In this document: piece after piece, positions 6,019 through 13,182 of the stretch | Numbering within the stretch: the stretch's first letter is position 1 | Layout: each line of letters starts with the position of its first letter | Origin: Bacteroidota bacterium | Lineage (GTDB): Bacteria; Bacteroidota; Bacteroidia; Bacteroidales; Prolixibacteraceae | Reading direction: 5' to 3' | NCBI GenBank assembly: GCA_030706665.1 | Contig: JAUZOB010000039.1 | Span: forward strand, 1-15,868 | DNA length: 15,868 nucleotides | The notes under the pieces: model-generated | What the model was told of the DNA's origin: nothing | Seen by the model: the letters and a program-made list of their open reading frames with translations, nothing else | Databases searched by the model: none | Made by a program: the position numbers and the translations under genes

Positions 6019-7089
6019 TTAGATTTTGGCTTCAAATTCGCGCATGACATCAACAAGTGCCTGCACACTTTCAATTGGAAGGGCATTGTAAGTAGAAGCC
6101 CTGAAACCTCCAACTGTACGATATCCTTTAATACCAACCATTCCACGGGCAGTTGCGAAATCAAGGAATTCTTTTTCCAGTTCTTTGTATTCTTCTGCCA
6201 TTACATAGCATACATTCATTCTGGAACGATCTTCAGGATTCGGCACTGTCGGTACAAAAAGTTTATTGCGATCGATTTCTCCGTAGATGAGTTCTGCCTT
6301 TGCAATGTTGCGTTTTTCCATTACTTCAACGCCACCCATTGCTTTCAACCATTTCAAAGTTTGAAGAGCAGAATAAACAGCTAATACAGGAGGTGTATTG
6401 AACATTGATCCTTTATCGATGTGTGTTTTATAATTAATCATCGTTGGCATTGGACGAGTTACCTTACCCAAAGCATCTTCACGGACAATTACAAAAGTCA
6501 AACCGGCAGGAGCAAGATTCTTTTGTGCTCCACCATAAATAACGGCATATTTTGAAACATCGACAGGACGGCTAAGGATATCAGATGACATATCTGCAGC
6601 CAAAGGCACATTCACTTCAGGATCTTTCAACAATTCTGTCCCGTAAATAGTATTGTTTGTTGTGATATGGAAATAATCAACATCATCCGGAACAGTATAT
6701 CCTTTGGGTATATAATTGAAATTCTTGTCTTTTGAAGAAGCAACTTCAACAACTTCACCGAAGAATTTAGCTTCTTTAATTGCTTTTGATGCCCATTCAC
6801 CAGTGTTCAAATAAGCAGCTTTGGTATTTAAAAAATTGAATGGAACAGTGTAAAATTGAGTACTTGCACCACCGCCAAGGAATAAGACATGATACCCGTC
6901 AGGAATATTTAATAATTCTTTGAAAAGATCACGAGCCTCATCCATTACTGCAACAAATTCTTTGCTTCGATGAGAAACCTCCAAAATAGAAAGACCGGTT
7001 CCCGCGAAATCAAGAATTGCTTCAGCTGAATTTTTGATTGTAAATTCAGGCAGGATGGAAGGCCCTGCATAAAAGTTATGTTTTTTCAT
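6019..7089 (-). CDS. serC: Phosphoserine aminotransferase
   Basis: SerC transfers the amino group of glutamate to 3-phosphohydroxypyruvate, giving O-phosphoserine; it is a cytoplasmic PLP enzyme that can also act in pyridoxine synthesis. The 356 residues are normal for the family. Seen are NFYAGPSILP (5-14), the SHRSKEF phosphate-site segment (39-45), LFLGGGASTQF (69-79), TTNNTIYGTEL (143-152 region) and the PLP lysine Lys190 in YGGAQKNLAPAG. The C-terminal GGFRASTYNALP is also typical. It is the first gene of the serC-serA-DUF1015 unit, with an exact -7 box just upstream and a hairpin after its stop. No oddities are seen. Confidence 0.97.
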   Translation of the reverse strand: MKKHNFYAGPSILPEFTIKNSAEAILDFAGTGLSILEVSHRSKEFVAVMDEARDLFKELLNIPDGYHVLFLGGGASTQFYTVPFNFLNTKAAYLNTGEWASKAIKEAKFFGEVVEVASSKDKNFNYIPKGYTVPDDVDYFHITTNNTIYGTELLKDPEVNVPLAADMSSDILSRPVDVSKYAVIYGGAQKNLAPAGLTFVIVREDALGKVTRPMPTMINYKTHIDKGSMFNTPPVLAVYSALQTLKWLKAMGGVEVMEKRNIAKAELIYGEIDRNKLFVPTVPNPEDRSRMNVCYVMAEEYKELEKEFLDFATARGMVGIKGYRTVGGFRASTYNALPIESVQALVDVMREFEAKI

Positions 7090-7120
7090 TGTCGTATGGG
7101 TTTTAAAATATCTTTTTTAA

Positions 7121-7128
7121 CAAATTTA
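7121..7128 (-). promoter_or_regulatory. Candidate -7 box for the serC operon
   Basis: On the minus strand TAAATTTG matches TAnnTTTG exactly. A start near 7114 would leave a leader of about 25 bases before the serC ATG. No good TTTG is seen at the expected distance upstream, so confidence is moderate. Confidence 0.4.
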
Positions 7129-7195
7129 ATAGTTTCAAAACGAATGACTAAGTACTTTTTCAATTGATGTATAAAAATCGTCTATGTTGTTAAAC

Positions 7196-7222
7196 AGGTA
7201 AATCCGTTAAAGCTTAACCTGC
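7196..7222 (-). terminator. Weak hairpin after comB
   Basis: CAGGT (7196-7200) pairs with ACCTG (7218-7222), with partial AT extension inward. It lies directly after the comB stop and is followed on the minus strand by TTTAAC. The stem is short; it may be a weak terminator or chance. Confidence 0.28.
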
Positions 7223-7223
7223 T

Positions 7224-7967
7224 TTATTCAAATTTAGTGCACGAATGCGAAATATCAATCAATCGACCTTTCTCAAATACCGGGATAACTGTGGTTGTAT
7301 TCAGGGTATGACAATATTCAATGCAATAATCCAATCCCTTTTCTGCAAGACGACCTTTTTGTGCGGCCTTCTGAATGTACGAAAACAAATCTTTGCTGGC
7401 GATGCTCCAAAGATCCATTGCCGCAAGTGCCGAATCACAAATCGTATAAAACTTTCCGGAATCGGTCAGTTTCTTACACAAAGCCCCTGCAAAAACCGCA
7501 TCTTCAAGACTAAAACGATCTTTCCAGGATGCACAAAGAATTAAAACAGGACTTGATTGCTTAACAATCCAGTTAGCAATTGCTGATATATTTAAGAAAG
7601 AACCTATTACTACTTTACGGGAATGACTGGCCATATTAACAGATCGAGTACCATTTGTGGTCGAATAGACCAGTTCTTTGCCCTTAACCCTCTCGGCTGT
7701 AAAATTCATCGGGCAATTCCCAAAATCTGCAAAATCGAGTACATATCCATCACGTTCAGATGCAACAATATACCCCTTTTTCTTCATTTCTCTTGCTTCC
7801 CCGACTGTAGACACAGGTATGATTGCCTCAGCTCCATTTTCAAAAGCAGCACAAATCGAAGAAGTAGCCCTGAGTATATCGACTACGACCACTATTTTAT
7901 CGTCTGATGCATAACGATCATAAATAGCCGGGGTAAAACATACTTCAAGCTGATTTTGCTGTTCCAT
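7224..7967 (-). CDS. comB: ComB-family phosphatase (2-phosphosulfolactate phosphatase-like)
   Basis: ComB proteins are Mg-dependent acid phosphatases named for hydrolysing 2-phosphosulfolactate in coenzyme M synthesis in archaea. The family is also found in bacteria that do not make coenzyme M, where the substrate is unknown to me. The family motifs are clear: VVVVDILRATSSICAAFENG (26-45, with Asp30 and Arg33), ASERDG (69-74), FGNCP (82-86) and YSTTNGTRS (101-109). The ATG at 7965-7967 is preferred, giving 247 residues; a TTG two codons upstream would add only two. Its neighbours are serC downstream and gcvT upstream on the same strand, but a terminator and its own -7 box suggest separate transcription. 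No ComA gene is in the window. A role in phosphoserine or sulfonate chemistry would be inference. Confidence 0.88.
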   Translation of the reverse strand: MEQQNQLEVCFTPAIYDRYASDDKIVVVVDILRATSSICAAFENGAEAIIPVSTVGEAREMKKKGYIVASERDGYVLDFADFGNCPMNFTAERVKGKELVYSTTNGTRSVNMASHSRKVVIGSFLNISAIANWIVKQSSPVLILCASWKDRFSLEDAVFAGALCKKLTDSGKFYTICDSALAAMDLWSIASKDLFSYIQKAAQKGRLAEKGLDYCIEYCHTLNTTTVIPVFEKGRLIDISHSCTKFE

Positions 7968-7990
7968 GAACAAGAAAAATGAATTCGTTG

Positions 7991-7998
7991 CAAAGGTA
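7991..7998 (-). promoter_or_regulatory. Candidate -7 box for comB
   Basis: TACCTTTG on the minus strand is an exact TAnnTTTG match. The start would be near 7984, about 17 bases before the comB ATG. No clear -33 TTTG is seen. Confidence 0.4.
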
Positions 7999-8060
7999 AT
8001 GTTTTCAGAGGATGATAATGATTTTCCTCATGTTTTTAAACTTAACGTTAAACCCATGTT

Positions 8061-8094
8061 AAAACAACGCCCGATCAAAAATTGTCGGGCGTTG
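8061..8094 (-). terminator. Rho-independent terminator of gcvT
   Basis: CAACGCCCGA (8065-8074) and TCGGGCGTTG (8085-8094) form a perfect 10-bp GC-rich stem with a 10-base loop. On the minus strand it is followed by TTTT (8064-8061). It lies 32 bases after the gcvT stop and separates gcvT from comB. Confidence 0.85.
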
Positions 8095-8126
8095 CTTCTA
8101 AATTTCTTTTATATCCTCATTTTCAA

Positions 8127-9212
8127 TTAAAAAATGAAAGGCAGTTTCACGATTTCTGCTTTTATCTTTTTACCTCTTATTTCAATAAATATTTCAGAAC
8201 CGATCTCGCTATATTCTTTCTTGACATATCCCATTCCAATCCCTACATTCAGCACCGGGGACTGAGTTCCGGAAGTAACGATACCGATAATTGTTCCTTC
8301 TGCATTCACAATCGGATAACCATGACGGGGAATTCCACGATCGATCAAAACAAAACCGCATAGTTTACGTTTCGCGCCTTCCTGTTTCTGCTTCAACAAC
8401 AAGTCTTTATCTATAAAATTTTTGCTTTCTGTAAACTTGGTAATCCATCCAAGACCTGCTTCTATCGGCGAAGTAGTATCGTCAATATCATTTCCGTAAA
8501 GACAATATCCCATCTCCAAACGTAAAGTATCACGAGCGCCTAATCCAATCGGTTTAATCCCCTCTTCTGCTCCGGCCTCAAAGATCGCTTTCCACAGTTG
8601 TTCTGCATATTCCTTATAGAAATAGATTTCGAATCCACCCGCACCGGTATATCCGGTTGCAGATATAATCACATTGTCAATTCCCGCAAACTTCCCTGTA
8701 ACGAATGTGTAATACTTAATCCCGGATAGATTCACATCCGTAAGCTTCTGAAGTACTTCTGTTGCTTTTGGCCCCTGAATGGCAAGCTGACAGATTTTAT
8801 CCGATGCATTTTCAAGTTCTGCACCTTCGTTATTCTGAGATACAAGCCAGTTCCAGTCTTTTTCAATGTTCGAAGCATTAACGACCAACATATATTTTTC
8901 CGGTTCAAAATAATAAACCAGCAAATCATCGACAATACCACCTTTACTGTTTTGGAAACAAGAATACTGAGCTTGTCCTATCTTTAATTTGGATACATCG
9001 TTAGATGTCACTCTTTGCAGGAAGGCTAATGCTTTAGGGCCCTTAACCCAAATTTCACCCATGTGGGATACATCAAATACACCAACTCCGTTTCTAACGG
9101 TCATATGCTCATCTTTGATGCCACTATATTCTACCGGCATCTCAAAACCAGCAAACGGGACGATCTTTGCTCCTAATTGTTTATGGATTTCAAAAAAAGC
9201 GGTGGTCTTCAT
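8127..9212 (-). CDS. gcvT: Glycine cleavage system T protein (aminomethyltransferase)
   Basis: GcvT transfers the methylene group from aminomethyl-lipoyl H protein to tetrahydrofolate, releasing ammonia, as part of cytoplasmic glycine cleavage. The 361 residues match the family length. Seen are the N-terminal VPFAGFEMPVEYSGIKDEH (18-36), VFDVSHMGEI (45-54), IVDDLLVYYF (93-102) with the expected catalytic acid at Asp96, TGYTGAGGFEIY (186-197) and GARDTLRLEMGYCLYGND (225-242). In the TGYTG motif the usual acidic residue is Ala191, a mild variation. gcvH and gcvP are not in the window, so the complex is encoded in pieces elsewhere. It supplies one-carbon units drawn from the serine and glycine made by the neighbouring ser genes. 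It has its own terminator and is divergent from the HPt gene. Confidence 0.97.
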   Translation of the reverse strand: MKTTAFFEIHKQLGAKIVPFAGFEMPVEYSGIKDEHMTVRNGVGVFDVSHMGEIWVKGPKALAFLQRVTSNDVSKLKIGQAQYSCFQNSKGGIVDDLLVYYFEPEKYMLVVNASNIEKDWNWLVSQNNEGAELENASDKICQLAIQGPKATEVLQKLTDVNLSGIKYYTFVTGKFAGIDNVIISATGYTGAGGFEIYFYKEYAEQLWKAIFEAGAEEGIKPIGLGARDTLRLEMGYCLYGNDIDDTTSPIEAGLGWITKFTESKNFIDKDLLLKQKQEGAKRKLCGFVLIDRGIPRHGYPIVNAEGTIIGIVTSGTQSPVLNVGIGMGYVKKEYSEIGSEIFIEIRGKKIKAEIVKLPFIF

Positions 9213-9250
9213 GGAACTGTTTCTATTTAGTGAATAATTTATCTTTTCTG

Positions 9251-9258
9251 CAAAAATA
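9251..9258 (-). promoter_or_regulatory. Candidate -7 box for gcvT
   Basis: TATTTTTG on the minus strand is an exact TAnnTTTG match; the start would be near 9244, about 32 bases before the gcvT ATG. The -33 region shows only a T-run. No riboswitch-like fold for glycine is evident in this short leader. Confidence 0.35.
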
Positions 9259-9404
9259 TAATTTTTTATCGCGTCAGGGTATGAAAAAAATCAGCAGTAG
9301 CTGTTTACAATTTATAAATGTCTGACTAAATAATTGATTGTATTTGCTCATTTTTCCCTATTTTTATAAAAAATATGAATTTTCTCTAATTTGTTCGATT
9401 CATT

Positions 9405-9758
9405 ATGAGCCAACAGAAGATTATCAACCTTAAATATCTACGTGAAATTTCTGACGGAGAACCAGTAATGATCCGTGAAATTATAGAAATGTTTATTAGC
9501 CAGGTCCCTGAGTTTATAGAAAACCTAAAACTCTTCTTAAATGAAAAGCGATATGTAGAACTAGGGAAAGAGGCACACAAAGCAAAATCTTCGGTCATGA
9601 TCGTGGGGATGGATCAGTTGGGAAAACGTTTGAAAGAACTTCAACTTTTAACAGAACATGGCGAGGGTTCTGAGCGCTATCAGGAATATGTCGAAGAATT
9701 CATCAATTTATGCAATCAGTCAATCATTGAACTGGAAGAAGAATTACGCGCACTATAG
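9405..9758 (+). CDS. Stand-alone HPt phosphotransfer domain protein
   Basis: HPt proteins carry a phosphoryl group on a histidine between response-regulator receiver domains in a phosphorelay. This 117-residue protein is a single all-helical domain. The active site reads LGKEAHKAKSSVMIVGM (53-69) with His58 as the predicted phosphate carrier; Lys59 and Lys61 and the small Ser62-Ser63 pair fit the usual AHxLKGsa pattern, with Lys61 moved relative to the common LKG. The N-terminal helix ISDGEPVMIREIIEMFISQV is also typical. No kinase or response regulator is adjacent, so its partners are encoded elsewhere, perhaps hybrid histidine kinases. The ATG at 9405 has no ribosome-binding site, as is usual here. 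It converges on clpB, with an intron remnant between. Confidence 0.88.
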   Translation: MSQQKIINLKYLREISDGEPVMIREIIEMFISQVPEFIENLKLFLNEKRYVELGKEAHKAKSSVMIVGMDQLGKRLKELQLLTEHGEGSERYQEYVEEFINLCNQSIIELEEELRAL

Positions 9759-9765
9759 ACATATA

Positions 9766-9855
9766 ATCGAGTAGGAGGAAAATGAAAGTAGTTTTCCTCC
9801 TACTTTCATTTTCCAACCTCTCACCCCGCCGTTCGTGCCGTTCGACATACGACGG
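9766..9855 (-). mobile_element. 3' end of a group II intron (domains V and VI), orphan remnant
   Basis: Read on the minus strand. Domain V (9855-9826): stem CCGTCGT with ACGGCGG, upper stem TGTC with GGCA, a GAAC loop and the two-base CG bulge on the 3' side that marks domain V. Domain VI (9822-9769): GAGAGG pairs with CCT-CTC around a single bulged A at 9772, above which GGAAAATGAAAGTAG (9814-9800) pairs perfectly with its complement (9791-9777). The bulged A is seven bases before the predicted 3' end GAT (9766), which agrees with the branch-point and AY rules of group II introns. No reverse transcriptase gene or upstream domains fit before clpB, so this is a truncated copy. The third triad base of domain V looks changed (CGT for CGC), and one A-A mismatch sits below the bulge. 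The same fold could act as a terminator for the HPt gene or clpB. Confidence 0.62.
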
Positions 9856-9995
9856 TCCCTTAAATTACAATGAAACTTTACAATAATAATCCGTCGGGAA
9901 GATATACCCTGCTTTTCTCAAGTTGTCAATATTTATGACCAAACACAAATTAAGACTGCCTACCCAAAGTACCTTGCCTCAATTTGATACAATTC
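9856..9995. other. Unassigned spacer between intron remnant and clpB
   Basis: No gene is recognised. On the minus strand a stretch of about 30 codons is open and ends with a stop 12 bases before domain V (tail NLRKAGYIFPTDYYCKVSL). It could be the last codons of a lost intron reverse transcriptase, since such genes end shortly before domain V, but the peptide is too short to recognise. Confidence 0.3.
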
Positions 9996-12584
9996 TCAAT
10001 TTCTGAAAACCAACGTCTCATCCTTAACATCAAGAATTAGAGGCTTGTCTTTATCAACTTTCTGAGCCAATATTTGTTTCGACAACTCATTCAGGACATA
10101 TCGTTGCATGATACGTTTTACCGGACGCGCTCCAAATTGAGGATCATAACCGGCAGTCGCAATCCAGTCTACCGCTTCATCAGTAAGACTTATATTCACA
10201 TCCTGTAGTGCAAGCCGTTTGGCGATTGTTGCAAATTGAAGTTTCACAATCTGTTTGATTTCTGACAGTGTAAGCGGTGAAAACATGATTATGTCGTCAA
10301 CCCTGTTCAAAAATTCAGGCCGAATGGTACGACGCAACAACTCCATCAATTGCTCCCGTGTATTCCAGATAACTTCCCCTCTGTTACTATCATTCATCCG
10401 TTCGAAATTCTGTTGAATAATAGAAGAGCCGATATTCGAAGTCATAACAACAATCGTGTTTTTAAAATTCACCACTCTTCCTTTATTATCTGTCAATCGT
10501 CCGTCATCGAGAACCTGCAATAAAACATTGAATACATCAGGATGAGCCTTTTCGATCTCATCAAAGAGAACAACCGAATAGGGTTTCCTTCTCACGGCTT
10601 CCGTAAGCTGACCGCCTTCCTCATATCCCACATATCCGGGAGGAGACCCAATTAACCGGGTAACAGAAAATTTTTCCTGGTATTCAGACATATCAATACG
10701 GGTCATCAAATTTTCATCATCGAAAAGAAATTCAGCCAACGCTTTGGCAAGCTCTGTCTTCCCGACTCCTGTCGTTCCCAGAAATATGAAAGATCCAAGC
10801 GGACGTTTCTCATCCTGCAACCCTGCCCGACTTCTGCGGACTGCATCAGCAACGGCCGCAATAGCTTCTTCCTGTCCTATCACACGCTTATGCAGTTCAT
10901 TTTCGAGACTCAGCAGTTTATCCCTTTCACTCTGAAGCATCCTGGAAACGGGAATCCCGGTCCATTTGGATACAATCTCTGCAATGTCTTCCGAGTCGAC
11001 CTCTTCTTTGATCATGGCTTCATTGCCCTGCAGAGTCTGAAGTTCCGTCTTCAGTCGCTCAATATTGCTTTCAGCTCCTTTAATCCGGCCATAGCGTATT
11101 TCTGCAACCCTTCCATAATCACCGGAGCGTTCAGCTTCTTCTGCTTCAAACTTCAACTGCTCAATCTCTGCTTTATTTTTCTGAATCCCATCAATCAACT
11201 GCTTTTCAGATTCCCATCTTGCTTTTAATTGAGACTGTTCCTGCATCAGATTAGCAATCTCTTCATTGAGAAGTGTCAGTTTCTTTTCATCTTTCTCCCG
11301 CTTAATTGCTTCCCGTTCAATTTCAAGCTGTTTAATCTTTCTCAAAATCTCATCCAATTCATAAGGCAAAGAATCCATTTCCAATCTCAATTTTGAGGCA
11401 GCTTCATCCATCAGGTCAATTGCTTTGTCCGGAAGGAACCGATCAGTGATATACCGGTGAGAAAGCTCAACAGCAGCAATGATAGCATCATCTTTAATCC
11501 TGACCCTATGATGATTCTCATACCGCTCTTTCAATCCCCTCAGGATCGAAATCGCACTCATCACATCAGGCTCATTAACTGTTACAATCTGGAAACGACG
11601 TTCCAGAGCTTTATCTTTCTCAAAATACTTCTGATATTCATCAAGAGTTGTTGCCCCGATAGCCCTTAAATCGCCCCTTGCCAAAGCCGGTTTCAGGATA
11701 TTTGCCGCATCCATGGCTCCCTCACTTTTCCCGGCACCTACCAATGTATGGATCTCATCGATAAAGAGAATAATTTCGCCATTTGACTTGATGACTTCAT
11801 TCACGACCGATTTAAGCCGTTCTTCAAACTCACCTTTATATTTTGCACCGGCAATCAATGCACCCATATCGAGTGAATAAACAAGCTTTGTCTTCAAATT
11901 TTCAGGCACGTCACCTCTTACGATTCTTTGTGCCAATCCTTCGGCAATAGCTGTTTTCCCGGTACCAGGCTCACCTATCAGAATAGGATTGTTTTTAGTT
12001 CTTCTGGAAATAATCTGCAAGATCCGGCGGATTTCATCGTCCCGGCCAATAACCGGATCCAACTTTCCACTGCGAGCTCTTTCATTGAGATTGATTGCAT
12101 AACGATTCAACGAATCGAAGGTGTCTTCCGCAGTCTGGCTGTTAACCTTTGCTCCTTTCCGTAATTCTTCTATTGCAGCACGAAGACTCTTAGGCGAAAT
12201 GCCGCTATCCTTCATAAGTCTCGAAATCTGATCATCGGCATCAAGAAGCCCCAGCAAAATGTGCTCAACCGAAACAAACTGGTCTCCCATCTCCTGTGCC
12301 AGGGATATTGCTTTTTGAAGAGCTCGCGTACAAGCATTCGAGAAATAGGCTTCCCCTCCGGAAACCCGTGGGTAGCTTTCGATAATACGATCAAGCGCCT
12401 GTTTAAAAATGGATAAGTTTACATTCTGCTTCTGAAGCAAATAATCTGTAATGTTATCTGCTTCTTCTATCATTCCTTTGAGAATATGCCCGGTCTCAAC
12501 AGCCTGCTGATTGTTCCCCTGAGCAATCAAAGAAGCCTTCTGGATGACTTCCTGCGATTTTATGGTAAAATTATTAAAGTTCAT
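9996..12584 (-). CDS. clpB: ATP-dependent disaggregase ClpB
   Basis: ClpB is a hexameric AAA+ machine that, with DnaK, pulls proteins out of aggregates after heat stress. With the ATG at 12582-12584 it has 862 residues, normal for the family; an upstream in-frame TTG would add seven and is less likely, since MNFNNFTIKSQE is the usual start and AAAGGA lies about ten bases before it. Domains in order: Clp N-domain (about 1-140), AAA1 with Walker A GEPGTGKT (204-211), pore loop KYKGEFE (249-255) and Walker B ILFIDE (272-277), a coiled-coil middle domain (about 393-525) that separates ClpB from ClpA and ClpC, AAA2 with GTTGVGKT (603-610), pore loop GYVGY (650-654) and VVLFDE (671-676). No ClpP-binding IGF/IGL loop is noted. 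Regulation is unclear: no CIRCE-like repeat is seen upstream. Confidence 0.97.
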   Translation of the reverse strand: MNFNNFTIKSQEVIQKASLIAQGNNQQAVETGHILKGMIEEADNITDYLLQKQNVNLSIFKQALDRIIESYPRVSGGEAYFSNACTRALQKAISLAQEMGDQFVSVEHILLGLLDADDQISRLMKDSGISPKSLRAAIEELRKGAKVNSQTAEDTFDSLNRYAINLNERARSGKLDPVIGRDDEIRRILQIISRRTKNNPILIGEPGTGKTAIAEGLAQRIVRGDVPENLKTKLVYSLDMGALIAGAKYKGEFEERLKSVVNEVIKSNGEIILFIDEIHTLVGAGKSEGAMDAANILKPALARGDLRAIGATTLDEYQKYFEKDKALERRFQIVTVNEPDVMSAISILRGLKERYENHHRVRIKDDAIIAAVELSHRYITDRFLPDKAIDLMDEAASKLRLEMDSLPYELDEILRKIKQLEIEREAIKREKDEKKLTLLNEEIANLMQEQSQLKARWESEKQLIDGIQKNKAEIEQLKFEAEEAERSGDYGRVAEIRYGRIKGAESNIERLKTELQTLQGNEAMIKEEVDSEDIAEIVSKWTGIPVSRMLQSERDKLLSLENELHKRVIGQEEAIAAVADAVRRSRAGLQDEKRPLGSFIFLGTTGVGKTELAKALAEFLFDDENLMTRIDMSEYQEKFSVTRLIGSPPGYVGYEEGGQLTEAVRRKPYSVVLFDEIEKAHPDVFNVLLQVLDDGRLTDNKGRVVNFKNTIVVMTSNIGSSIIQQNFERMNDSNRGEVIWNTREQLMELLRRTIRPEFLNRVDDIIMFSPLTLSEIKQIVKLQFATIAKRLALQDVNISLTDEAVDWIATAGYDPQFGARPVKRIMQRYVLNELSKQILAQKVDKDKPLILDVKDETLVFRN

Positions 12585-13182
12585 AACATTATTCCTTTTT
12601 CTCAAGAATGGTCACACCAAAATCATTGCCATACGAGTTTCTGATTCACATATACGACAATATGGCGCAAACAGATTGATTTATAACGACATTTTTACAT
12701 GAAAAAGTAAAAACATGAAGTCAAAAAGACATCGGATAAGAAAGAACGAATCACCTTCATCCTTTTTTAAACCAAAACTCATTACGATGAAAAAAACGAT
12801 AACACCAGATATGCATGACTGACGTCTGTCCGATACAACTAGAAACAAACAAGGTGTTTTGATAAAAATCAATGTTAAGGAATGGTAAAAGACATATACC
12901 CTATAGATATCAAATAATTCAAATGAAAGTGTGGTTTTTTGCAAAAAATATTCTCAATTCATTTTTTAGTATGAAAATGAAACCGAAAAAGACTGTAAAA
13001 AAACAAATTGCAAAATAAGATTTTATAAATAAAATGATTTAACGAAAAAATGCCTATTTCAGAAGCAAGAAAATTTCATTTTAAAAAAAAAATAAGTTAC
13101 ATTAGCAGTCATCTAATTACAAAACGAAGAATTCGAAAATTCGTTTATGCTCTTTTCTAAAACCAAAAAACGAAAGAAATCT
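12585..13182. other. Divergent non-coding region between clpB and ppdK
   Basis: A 598-base, very AT-rich stretch with long A-runs near 13080-13092. No convincing gene is present; an 87-codon frame at 12681-12944 (-) has no family features. An imperfect inverted repeat, CATTTTTAC (12690-12698) with GTAAAAACATG (12707-12717), could be an operator but is weak. A promoter candidate for ppdK lies near its right end. On the clpB side only a one-mismatch box, TATATGTG (12654-12647, -), is seen. A small RNA cannot be ruled in or out. Confidence 0.6.
13074..13105 (+). promoter_or_regulatory. Candidate promoter for ppdK
   Basis: TTTC (13074-13077) and TACATTAG (13098-13105) are spaced by exactly 20 bases; each is one base from TTTG and TAnnTTTG. 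The start would be near 13112, giving a leader of about 70 bases that contains a small GAATT-CGAA-AATTC hairpin. Confidence 0.4.

Noticed and set aside
7968..7973. TTG start two codons upstream of comB
   Set aside because: The ATG at 7965-7967 gives a normal ComB N-terminus and a better spacing to the -7 box.
8082..9237. Plus-strand open frames opposite gcvT
   Set aside because: They mirror the coding strand of gcvT, whose protein is clearly recognisable; no independent family features.
12585..12605. TTG start seven codons upstream of clpB
   Set aside because: The added residues MRKRNNV are not typical of ClpB, and the stretch contains the likely ribosome-binding AAAGGA for the downstream ATG.
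12690..12717. Imperfect inverted repeat as a heat-shock operator for clpB
   Set aside because: It does not match the CIRCE sequence, has unequal arms made mostly of A and T, and lies well upstream of the clpB start; noted only as weak.
12681..12944. 87-codon frame on the minus strand upstream of clpB
   Set aside because: It is rich in Phe, Leu and Ile simply because the DNA is AT-rich, has no recognisable domain or ribosome-binding site, and lies in the divergent promoter region.
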